Assembly (NCBI GenBank): GCA_020073265.1
Contig: JAIQFN010000006.1
Span: 62,001 to 126,000, forward strand
Length of the DNA: 64,000 bases
From: Terriglobia bacterium
GTDB lineage: Bacteria; Acidobacteriota; Terriglobia; Bryobacterales; Bryobacteraceae
Direction: 5' to 3'
Translations under genes and position numbers: made by a program
Part shown: piece by piece, positions 43,434-51,352 of the stretch
Layout of the letters: each line of letters starts with the position of its first letter
How positions within the stretch are numbered: position 1 is the stretch's first letter
Notes under the pieces: model-generated
Told to the model about the DNA's origin: nothing
Database searches by the model: none
What the model saw: the letters and a program-made list of their open reading frames with translations, nothing else

Positions 43434-44810
43434 ATGCGCATTTCCGCTTGGCTTTTCGCTGCAGCGCTCGTCGGCGCCGCCTTTGGAGCCAGCCCATCCA
43501 ACGTCACGTTCGATCGCGACGTGCTGCCGCTGCTCGAGAAAAATTGCCAGACCTGCCATCGTCCTGGCGAGATCGGACCCATGCCGCTGCTCACCTACCA
43601 GCAAGTGCGTCCGTGGGCCAAAGCGATTCGAGCCGCGGTCCTGCAGCATAAGATGCCGCCGTGGCACGCCGATCCCAATTTTGGTCATTTCGCCAATGAC
43701 CGCTCGCTGAGCGAGGCGGATGTCAAGACGCTGGTCGCGTGGATCGACAACGGCACTCCGGAAGGATCACCCAAAAACGCGCCCAAGCCGCTGGTTTTCT
43801 CGGACGGCTGGCGCATCGGCGAGCCCGACCTGGTGATCGAGATGCCGCTGGCTTACAATGTTCCCGTCACCGGCATTGTCAATTATCAGTACATCATCGT
43901 CCCCAGCGGGTTCACCGAGGACAAGTGGGTGCAAGCCGTGGAGGTTCGTCCCGGAAATCGCGGCGTGGTGCATCATGCGGTTTTGTATTCTCGCGAGCCC
44001 GGCGGTGAATACGCGGCAGCCGCGCCCAAGGGCGAATTCTTCGAGCTCGCCAAGTATTACAAAGTCACGTCCAGGCCGAAGGACGAACGGATGTTCTCCG
44101 CGGTCAGCGAGCCGGAGCATCTGCAGGTGTACGCGCCGGGCGCCGATCCCATTCAACTGGGACCCGGTCAAGCGCGCCTGATCAAGGCCGGATCCGACAT
44201 CATCTTCGAGATGCACTACACGCCCAACGGGACCGCCACCACCGACCGCACCAAGGTCGGATTCATCTTCGCCAAGCAGCCCGTGAAGGAGCGCGTCCAT
44301 ACCATCCGCATCAACAACGGCAGCATCCTCTCGATTCCGCCTAACGAGCCGGACTATCGCATGCAGTCCCAGGTCTATCTGACCCAGGACGTGCGCGTCA
44401 TCGCATTCCAACCGCACATGCACCTGCGCGGGAAGTCGATGGAGTTCAGCGCGGTCTACCCGTCCGGCGAATCGGAAGTGCTGCTGCGGGTGCCCAAGTA
44501 CGATTTTCACTGGCAGATGAGCTACTATCTCGCGCAGCCGAAACTGCTGCCCAAGGGAACGCTGTTCATTTGCAAGGCCAGCTGGGACAACTCGCCCAAC
44601 AATCCCAATAACCCGCATCCGGAAAAACGCGTGCGGGGTGGATTCCAGAGCGAGGATGAAATGTTTGCAGGATTCGTGGACCTGGGCATTGCGCCCGGCC
44701 TGGCGGATCTCAAGTTCTTTAAGGATGCTCCGCCCGAGGCGGTTCCCCAGATCATTACCAACACCACAGCGGACTCGCTTGCTAAGACCATTTCCGGTGG
44801 CCAAAACTAA
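43434..44810 (+). CDS. haem c / PHM-type copper monooxygenase
   Basis: A 458-residue secreted protein (signal MRISAWLFAAALVGAAFGA). Haem module: C38-x2-C41-H42 with candidate axial Met50 in RPGEIGPM. Copper ligand positions of PHM/DBM enzymes: H180-H181 (VVHHAV), H261 (FEMHYT), H328 and H330 (QPHMHLRG), M410 (EDEMFAGF). Spacings of about 80, 67 and 80 residues are close to PHM. The family is Cu2_monooxygenase (N- and C-terminal domains) fused to a cytochrome. An AGAGG ribosome-binding site precedes the ATG. It faces the PAL-like gene across a shared promoter region and overlaps the DUF6351 gene by 14 bases. Confidence 0.82.
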   Translation: MRISAWLFAAALVGAAFGASPSNVTFDRDVLPLLEKNCQTCHRPGEIGPMPLLTYQQVRPWAKAIRAAVLQHKMPPWHADPNFGHFANDRSLSEADVKTLVAWIDNGTPEGSPKNAPKPLVFSDGWRIGEPDLVIEMPLAYNVPVTGIVNYQYIIVPSGFTEDKWVQAVEVRPGNRGVVHHAVLYSREPGGEYAAAAPKGEFFELAKYYKVTSRPKDERMFSAVSEPEHLQVYAPGADPIQLGPGQARLIKAGSDIIFEMHYTPNGTATTDRTKVGFIFAKQPVKERVHTIRINNGSILSIPPNEPDYRMQSQVYLTQDVRVIAFQPHMHLRGKSMEFSAVYPSGESEVLLRVPKYDFHWQMSYYLAQPKLLPKGTLFICKASWDNSPNNPNNPHPEKRVRGGFQSEDEMFAGFVDLGIAPGLADLKFFKDAPPEAVPQIITNTTADSLAKTISGGQN

Positions 44811-46919
44811 GCTGCTGCTCCAGTCGGCGCTGCTCACGGTCTGCGTTTCGATCCTTTGCGCCGCGCCTCAAACTTTTGAGATTCGCGCGCTGTCCGCCCG
44901 GCCCGACATGGTGAGCGGCGGCGACGTGCTGGTCCGCGTGGCGGCGCCCAGCGACGCTGCCCTCAAGAAGGTACGCCTCGCGCTCAACGGCGCGGACGTC
45001 ACCAGCGCCTTCCGCCCGGCGCGCGATCAACACGCCGTCGTCGGCCTCGTAACCGGACTGAAGCAGGGACGCAACATTCTGGAATTGACCCGGGACGGAT
45101 CGCGCAAAGCATCGCTCGAGCTCACCAACTACGCCATCACCGGTCCCATCATTTCTGGCCCGCACCAGACCCCCTTTATCTGCCAGACCGAGGCCTGGGG
45201 CCTGGGCGCGGCGCTGGATGCGGACTGCTCGGCGAAGACGCGCGTCGAGTATCTGTACTGGTCCGCGTCCGCGGGAAAGTTCAATCCGTTCGATCCCGCC
45301 GGCCCGCGACCGCCGGACCTGCAGCAGACCACCACCACCGAAGGCCACCAGGTGGATTACATCGTGCGCAAGGAAACCGGCACCATCAATCGGGCGGTCT
45401 ATGAAATCGCGTTTCTGCATCAACCCGGAACCCCGTTGCCCGACCCCTGGACCAGTTCACCCGGCTGGAACGGGCGCCTGGTGTATACCTTCGGCGGCGG
45501 TGCTCGGCGGGCTATCGCCAGGCCACCACCACGGGCGGCGTTCTACTCGACGGCGCGCTCTCCAAAGGCTACGCGATGGCGTCGTCCTCGCTGAATGTAT
45601 TCGGCAACAACTGCAACGACGTGCTTTCGGCCGAATCCTTGATGATGGTCAAGGAATACTTCATCGAACATTTTGGCGTTCCCGTTCACACCATCGGCTG
45701 GGGCGGCTCGGGCGGCTCCATGCAACAGCACTTGATCGCGCAGGATTATCCCGGCCTGCTGGACGGAATGCTGCCCACCCTCAGCTATCCCGACATCTTC
45801 ACAGTGGCCTCCGGCGCGCTGGACTGCTCGCTGCTCGACCACGCTCTCACCAATGCATCCTCCCCCTGGACCAACGAACAGAAAACGGCCGTCTCCGGGT
45901 TCTCCGATTGGGGCATGTGCACGCTGCGGCAGCTCGGCAAACTGACGTGGATTCCCTCGGAGTTTTCTCCGGGTTGGGTGAATGCATCCAAGTGCGATCC
46001 AGTGGTTCCGAAGGCGCAGGTGTACGACGCAGCGTCCAATCCCGGCGGCGTGCTGTGCACCATCTATGACAACGAGGTCAACGTTCTGGGAAAGGATCCG
46101 AAGACGGGCCGCGCCTACCGGCTGCTGGACAACACCGGCGTCGAATACGGGTTGGCCGCCTTCAACGCGGGCCGCATCACCGCCGAGCAGTTCCTGGATT
46201 TGAACCAGCACGTCGGCGGATTCGATCAGGACGGTAAGATCGCCGGCGCGCGTATGGCGGCCGACACGTCCGCGCTGCGGCGCGCCTATCAGACCGGGCG
46301 TATCAATACCGGCGGAGGCGGGCTGGCGTCGATTCCGATCATCGACATGCGGCCGTACCTCGATGCCGTGCCCGACTTGCACGACCGCTTCCGGTCGTTT
46401 TCGACCCGGGCGCGCCTGACCGCCGCCAATGGCGCCGCCTCCAACCAGATCATGTTCACCATGCCGACGGCCGGAATTTTGTATACCGACCTGACCTCTC
46501 TGAAATCCCCGCTGACTCTGCATAGCGCCGAAGCCCTGCCGGTGATGGATCGCTGGCTCGACAACATCGCGCACGATCCATCCAACGCCCCGGCCGCTCA
46601 AAAGACCGCTCGCAACAAACCCAGCGATCTGGTCGACGTCTGCTGGACGCCTTCGGGCGAGAAAATCCCGGATGGTCCTTCCGGACGCTGCCGCGAACTG
46701 TACCCGCTCCATGGCGATCCGCGAATCGCAGCCGGCGCGCCGCTGGCAAACGATATCATCAAGTGCGCGCTCAAGCCGGTGAACGCGAAAGATTACGCTC
46801 AGCCGCTGACCGCCGGGCAACTCGCGAAACTCAAGACCATCTTCCCGGAGGGAGTTTGCGACTACAGCCGGCCGGGCGTGGGACAACAGCCCGTCAAAGA
46901 GCTGTGGCGCAAGTACTAG
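44797..46919 (+). pseudogene. DUF6351-family secreted protein, one frameshift
   Basis: About 708 codons if read through. The N-terminus from the GTG at 44797 gives a signal peptide (AKTKLLLQSALLTVCVSILCAA) and a beta domain; the second part has a nucleophile-elbow-like motif GWGGSGGSMQQH, suggesting an alpha/beta-hydrolase fold, and ends near VGQQPVKELWRKY. The frame breaks at about 45501, where GGCGGTGCTCGG lacks one T relative to GGTTGCTCGG, which would restore FGGGCSAGYRQATTTGG. No other stop interrupts either half, so it is either a sequencing error or a very recent mutation. I recognise the family as DUF6351; no function is established. It overlaps the upstream monooxygenase gene by 14 bases. 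Confidence 0.78.
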
Positions 46920-46939
46920 AATCCCCAGGCAAAGTTAAT

Positions 46940-46956
46940 GTTTCTCTTGATGAATC
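46940..46956. promoter_or_regulatory. 17-bp operator-like motif, copy 6
   Basis: GTTTCTCTTGATGAATC; reverse complement GATTCATCAAGAGAAAC. It lies 182 bases upstream of the third haem-copper gene. The right end merges into the hairpin described next. Confidence 0.4.
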
Positions 46957-46988
46957 CGAATAGCCTGAAAGGCAAGCTTGTCGGATTC
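46952..46988 (+). terminator. two-level hairpin after the DUF6351 gene
   Basis: An outer stem GAATCCGA / TCGGATTC encloses an inner stem GCCT-GAA-AGGC. It begins 33 bases after the DUF6351 stop, so it may end or attenuate that transcript. There is no T-run, so a rho-independent terminator is not certain. The gap to 47137 holds no ORF. Confidence 0.35.
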
Positions 46989-47101
46989 CTAGCTTACCCC
47001 TCAGGAACCAGTAACGTACTGTAATATAGATAGTTGTTCATGCATTGTGTGGGATCTGTAGTTTTATTGGGCGAACTGTGCAAGGGCGTCACGGAATTAC
47101 C

Positions 47102-47131
47102 TTGTCTCGACACGCACCGGACCCCTATATT
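47102..47131 (+). promoter_or_regulatory. possible promoter of the third haem-copper gene
   Basis: TATATT at 47126-47131 (5 of 6 to -10) with TTGTCT at 47102-47107 (4 of 6 to -35) and an 18-base spacer. The ATG at 47138 is only 6 bases downstream, implying a leaderless transcript if this promoter is used. Confidence 0.3.
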
Positions 47132-47137
47132 CGTTTT

Positions 47138-48511
47138 ATGAAAGCTGTCGGTCTATTTGTGCTCGCCTGCTCGTCCGCGGTCTGGGCGGCTACTCCGGTA
47201 ACGTTTCACAAGGACGTCGAACCGATTCTCGAGAAGCATTGCCAAGGTTGCCACCACACCGGCGACATTGCCCCGATGCCCTTGCAGACCTACGAACAGT
47301 CCAGACCCTGGGCCAAAGCCATCCGCTCGGCGGTGGCGCAGAAGAAGATGCCGCCTTGGGATGCCGATCCGGCGTACGGCGCCTTCCGGAACGATCGATC
47401 GCTCACCAAAGCCGAGATCGACACGTTGACTTCCTGGGTGGATGCCGGCGCGATCGAAGGCGACCTCAAGGATGCGCCGCCGCCGCGCGAGTTCGTCGAA
47501 GGTTGGCACATGGGCAAGCCGGATGTGGTGATCCAGATTCCCCAAGTGTTCCACGTGCCGGCCAAGGGCACCATTCCTTATCAGTACATTTCCGTGCCCA
47601 CCAACTTCACCGAGGATAAATGGATTCAAGCGGTGGAGCTCCACCCCAGCAATCGGAAAGTGGTTCACCACATCAACGTGTCCGCGACTCCACCCCCCGC
47701 CGCCGGCAGCGCCCCTGCCAGGGGGCCGAGCGGCTTTTTCACCTCCGACGCCGAGGCCCGGATGCTCGCCAGGCTCAAGCCCGGACAGGAACCACCGCAA
47801 TTCCAATCCTCGCGCGAAGGCGACCTGTTGCAAACCTTCGTGCCTGGCGGCGTGCCTCCCGAACTGGAACCCGGTCAGGCCAAGCTGATCAAGGCCGGCT
47901 CCACGCTGATGTTCCAGATCCACTACACCACCCTGGGAACGCCGCAAGAAGACCAGACCAGCATCGGCTTTATCTTCGCCAAGGAGCCCCCCAAGGAGCG
48001 CATCAAAGCGCTGCTGATTTATAACACGCGTTTCACCCTCCCGGCCGGTTCGTCCAACACGATGGTCGGGGCGCGCGCCGAAGTCCTGCATGACTTCAAG
48101 ATGGTCTCGATGCTTCCGCACATGCACCTGCGCGGCAAGGATTTTCAATTCCGCGCTATCTATCCTTCCGGGGAAAGCGAAATTCTGCTGCGCGTGCCGA
48201 AGTACGATTTCAACTGGCAGATCAATTACTACCTCGCCAAACCCAAGCTGCTTCCCAAGGGCACCATTATCGAGGTCACGGGGCACTTCGACAATTCTCT
48301 GAACAACGCCTTCAATCCGGATCCCTCCGTGGACGTGCATTATGGCGAGCAGACCTGGGAAGAGATGCTGAACGGGTTCTTTGACGTGGCCATCGACCCG
48401 ACCACGGACGCGGCTCCGCTACTCCTGGGGCCCGGCCCCGGCCCGTTCTTGCCAGTGAACGCTACCGCCAGCACCCTGGCGCCGGCAAGCAACGTCGCCA
48501 CTCGGCGCTAG
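47138..48511 (+). CDS. haem c / PHM-type copper monooxygenase
   Basis: A 457-residue secreted protein (signal MKAVGLFVLACSSAVWAA). Haem motif C35-x2-C38-H39 with Met47 in HTGDIAPM. PHM/DBM copper positions are kept: KVVHHI, FQIHYT, LPHMHLRG and WEEMLNGF. Compared with the other copies it has an insert rich in Ala/Pro/Gly after the His-His pair (ATPPPAAGSAPARG) and an Ala/Pro-rich tail. The ATG at 47138 directly precedes the signal peptide; the open frame upstream lacks one. It lies 55 bases before the second GH172 gene, probably in one transcript with it. Confidence 0.8.
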   Translation: MKAVGLFVLACSSAVWAATPVTFHKDVEPILEKHCQGCHHTGDIAPMPLQTYEQSRPWAKAIRSAVAQKKMPPWDADPAYGAFRNDRSLTKAEIDTLTSWVDAGAIEGDLKDAPPPREFVEGWHMGKPDVVIQIPQVFHVPAKGTIPYQYISVPTNFTEDKWIQAVELHPSNRKVVHHINVSATPPPAAGSAPARGPSGFFTSDAEARMLARLKPGQEPPQFQSSREGDLLQTFVPGGVPPELEPGQAKLIKAGSTLMFQIHYTTLGTPQEDQTSIGFIFAKEPPKERIKALLIYNTRFTLPAGSSNTMVGARAEVLHDFKMVSMLPHMHLRGKDFQFRAIYPSGESEILLRVPKYDFNWQINYYLAKPKLLPKGTIIEVTGHFDNSLNNAFNPDPSVDVHYGEQTWEEMLNGFFDVAIDPTTDAAPLLLGPGPGPFLPVNATASTLAPASNVATRR

Positions 48512-48566
48512 AATTGAGCAGTCGGCTTAAAATCAACAACGCTCGAAGAGCGGACAGGAGTGGTTT

Positions 48567-49715
48567 ATGAGAAGACGAACTGTGTGGATCGTGTGCGCCG
48601 TTTTCACTTGTGCTTCATTGTCGGTCCTGGCGCAACAGGCTTACGACGGCCTCGCCAATGGCCTCAGCAACATCTTTCGCACTTCGGAAGCCAAGACCTT
48701 TTCCATCAGTCCCGAAAACTTCACTGGGGAAAAGGGCAAGGGTGGAATGGCCACCGAAGGTGTAGCCTCGGCGGCGGCGCGAGAATTAGGACGCGGATGG
48801 AAGGTCAACCCGTTCGTCAACATCGCCGCCGGAACCACCTTCACGCTGGGCGAGATCACCGGGCCGGGTTCCATTCAACATATTTGGATGACGCCTACCG
48901 GGAACTGGCGCTTCTCCATCCTCCGCATGTATTGGGACGACGAGACGACGCCGTCAGTGGAAGTACCGGTGGGCGACTTCTTCGCCATGGGTTGGGGAAA
49001 ATACGCGCCGGTCAATTCGCTGGCCATCTGCGTCAATCCGGGCAGCGCCTTCAATTCCTACTGGCCCATGCCGTTCCGGCGAAAAGCCAAAATCACAATG
49101 GAAAACCTGGACGCGCGGCCCATGCGCGTCTACTATCAGATCGACTATACGAAGACGCAGATTCCCGCCGACGCGGCTTACTTCCACGCGCAGTTCCGGC
49201 GCGTGAATCCGCTGCCCTACAAAGAGGTCTATACCATCGTCGACAAGATCAAGGGCAAGGGACAGTACGTCGGAACCTACATGGCCTGGGGCGTCAAGAA
49301 CAACGGCTGGTGGGGCGAGGGCGAGATCAAGTTCTACATGGACGGCGACAAGGAATTCCCCACCATCAACGGCACCGGTACTGAAGACTACTTCTGCGGC
49401 TCCTATGATTTCGAAAACCAGGAGAAGAAACAATACGAGCCGTTCACCACGCCCTACTCGGGGTTGATTCAGGTCATCAAGCCCGACGGCCTGTATCAAT
49501 CGCAGCAGCGCTTCGGCCTGTACCGCTGGCATATTCCCGATCCGGTCCGCTTCGACTCCGACCTGCGTGTCACCATTCACGCCCTGGGCTGGAGACAGGA
49601 TCGGCGCTATATGCCGCTCACCGACGACATCGCTTCGGTGGCCTACTGGTATCAGGTGGAGCCGCACGCGCCGTTCCCCAAGCTGCCCTCCCGGGACGAA
49701 TTGGAAGTAGACTAA
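48567..49715 (+). CDS. DUF2961/GH172 glycoside hydrolase
   Basis: A 382-residue secreted enzyme with a cleavable signal peptide (MRRRTVWIVCAVFTCASLSVLA). GH172 core: GSIQHIWMTP, YWDDETTPSVEVPVGDFFAMG, FPMPFRRKAKITMENL-like region, GWWGEGEIKFYMDGD and GTGTEDYF. E251 and E273 are the counterparts of the two candidate catalytic glutamates, one residue further apart than in the first GH172 of this window. AGGAG lies upstream of the ATG. The next genes encode a pentulose kinase and a fucose-isomerase-family protein, which points to release and catabolism of a pentose such as D-arabinose. Confidence 0.85.
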   Translation: MRRRTVWIVCAVFTCASLSVLAQQAYDGLANGLSNIFRTSEAKTFSISPENFTGEKGKGGMATEGVASAAARELGRGWKVNPFVNIAAGTTFTLGEITGPGSIQHIWMTPTGNWRFSILRMYWDDETTPSVEVPVGDFFAMGWGKYAPVNSLAICVNPGSAFNSYWPMPFRRKAKITMENLDARPMRVYYQIDYTKTQIPADAAYFHAQFRRVNPLPYKEVYTIVDKIKGKGQYVGTYMAWGVKNNGWWGEGEIKFYMDGDKEFPTINGTGTEDYFCGSYDFENQEKKQYEPFTTPYSGLIQVIKPDGLYQSQQRFGLYRWHIPDPVRFDSDLRVTIHALGWRQDRRYMPLTDDIASVAYWYQVEPHAPFPKLPSRDELEVD

Positions 49716-49720
49716 CGCCC

Positions 49721-51340
49721 ATGGGCATCGTCGCCGGCGTCGACTTCGGTACGCTGGCCGTCCGTGTGTCGCTGTTCGATAAAACGCGCGGACGGCTGGC
49801 CGCCGCCACGGCCGAGTATCCGCTGCATCGCACTCCGGCCGACCCGGATCACGCCACTCAAAGCCATCAGGATCACCTCGCCGCTCTGGAGCGCGCCATG
49901 CGCGACGTCTTGCGCAGCAGCGGCGTCAGCGGCGGCGACGTCATGGCCATCGCGCTCGATACCACCGGTTCGAGCGTCGTAGTGGTGGGAGAAAATCTCG
50001 AACCGCTCGGCGATTACTATCTGTGGTGCGACCACCGCGCCTGGCGCGAAGCGGAGCAGATCACTCGCTTGGCCCGCGAATCGGGCCTGGAGGCGATCGA
50101 CTGGTGCGGCGGCGCCTATTCTTCCGAGTGGGGATTCGCCAAGCTTCTGCACTGGCTGCGAAATAACCCCGCGCAACGCCAGGGCTTCGCTACCGCGCTC
50201 GAACATTGCGACATGATCGCGGCCACCCTGTGCGGCATCCGCGACCCGGCTCAGGTTCCGCGCAGCGTGTGCGCGATGGGCCACAAGTGGATGTGGAACG
50301 CCAAGTGGGACGGGCTGCCCTCCGAATCGTTTCTCACCAGCGTGGACCCGCTGTTGTCCGGCATTCGCGCTCGGCTGCAAGGACGCTATGCCGCGTCGCG
50401 CGCGCTGGCCGGCCGCTTGAGCAAGGAATGGGCGGCGCGTCTCGGTTTGCGCGAAGGCATCCCGGTTCCGGTGGGCGCTCTGGATGCCCATTGGGACGCC
50501 ATCGGCGCGGGCATCCGGCTGGGCGACGTGGTCAACGTGATCGGAACTTCCACCTGCATCATGGCCATGAGCGAAACCGCGCGCTTGATCCCCGGCGTCT
50601 GCGGCGTGGTCCCTGGCTCCATTCATCCCGACTATGCGGGCATCGAAGCGGGGCTCTCGGCCGTCGGCGATGTCTTCGACGCTATCGCGCGGCGAGCATC
50701 CACGACGGTCAGTGCGCTCTCTCAAGGACTCGAATCCTATCGCGCCGGACAAACCGGTCTGCTGCGCCTGTGCTGGGACAATGGCGACCGCACCGTGCTG
50801 GTGAATCCCGCGCTCGGCGGCGTTACGCTGGGCTGGAATCTCACGCACACCGCGCAGGACGAACTTTTCGCCGCTATCGAAGGCACCGCGCTGCACACCC
50901 GCGTGATTCTCGACCGCATGGCCGAATATGGAACGCCCATCCGGCGAGTCATCAACGGCGGCGGCATCCCGCAGCGCAACGACGTGCTGAATCGCGTGTA
51001 CGCCAACGTGTTGAACAAGCCGGTGCTGGTTCCCTCGGGCGACGTCACCAGCGTCGGATCGGCCGTGTTCGCGTTCCTGGCCGCCGGAGAGTTCCAGAGC
51101 GTGGAAGAAGCGCAGGATGCGCTGTGTCCCGCGTATCGCACCGTGCTGCCGGAACCGGCCGAGGCAGCCGTGTATCAAAAGCTATTCGAAGTTTTCCAGC
51201 CGCTCTACTTTTCCCTCGGCCGCGCGGATTCGCCCGCGGTCCAAGTGGGCCACGCGCTGCCATCGCTGCGGCGTCTGGCCGAGGAGTCGCGCCACAGCCG
51301 GAGCTTCAATTCCGGGCAAGTGCGACAGGCGGCAAACTAG
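49721..51340 (+). CDS. araB: FGGY carbohydrate kinase, ribulokinase-like
   Basis: A 539-residue kinase. The N-terminal phosphate-binding motif GVDFGTLAVRVSLFD, the middle GTSTCIMAM stretch and the C-terminal NGGGIPQRNDVLNRVYANVLNKPV and GDVTSVGSAVFAFL match AraB-type ribulokinases in the FGGY family. AraB enzymes phosphorylate L-ribulose but also accept D-ribulose. It starts 5 bases after the GH172 gene and ends 12 bases before the isomerase gene, so the three are likely co-translated. No L-ribulose-5-phosphate epimerase (araD) is present in the window, which fits D-ribulose slightly better than L-ribulose. Confidence 0.85.
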   Translation: MGIVAGVDFGTLAVRVSLFDKTRGRLAAATAEYPLHRTPADPDHATQSHQDHLAALERAMRDVLRSSGVSGGDVMAIALDTTGSSVVVVGENLEPLGDYYLWCDHRAWREAEQITRLARESGLEAIDWCGGAYSSEWGFAKLLHWLRNNPAQRQGFATALEHCDMIAATLCGIRDPAQVPRSVCAMGHKWMWNAKWDGLPSESFLTSVDPLLSGIRARLQGRYAASRALAGRLSKEWAARLGLREGIPVPVGALDAHWDAIGAGIRLGDVVNVIGTSTCIMAMSETARLIPGVCGVVPGSIHPDYAGIEAGLSAVGDVFDAIARRASTTVSALSQGLESYRAGQTGLLRLCWDNGDRTVLVNPALGGVTLGWNLTHTAQDELFAAIEGTALHTRVILDRMAEYGTPIRRVINGGGIPQRNDVLNRVYANVLNKPVLVPSGDVTSVGSAVFAFLAAGEFQSVEEAQDALCPAYRTVLPEPAEAAVYQKLFEVFQPLYFSLGRADSPAVQVGHALPSLRRLAEESRHSRSFNSGQVRQAAN

Positions 51341-51352
51341 GAGCCATCGGTA

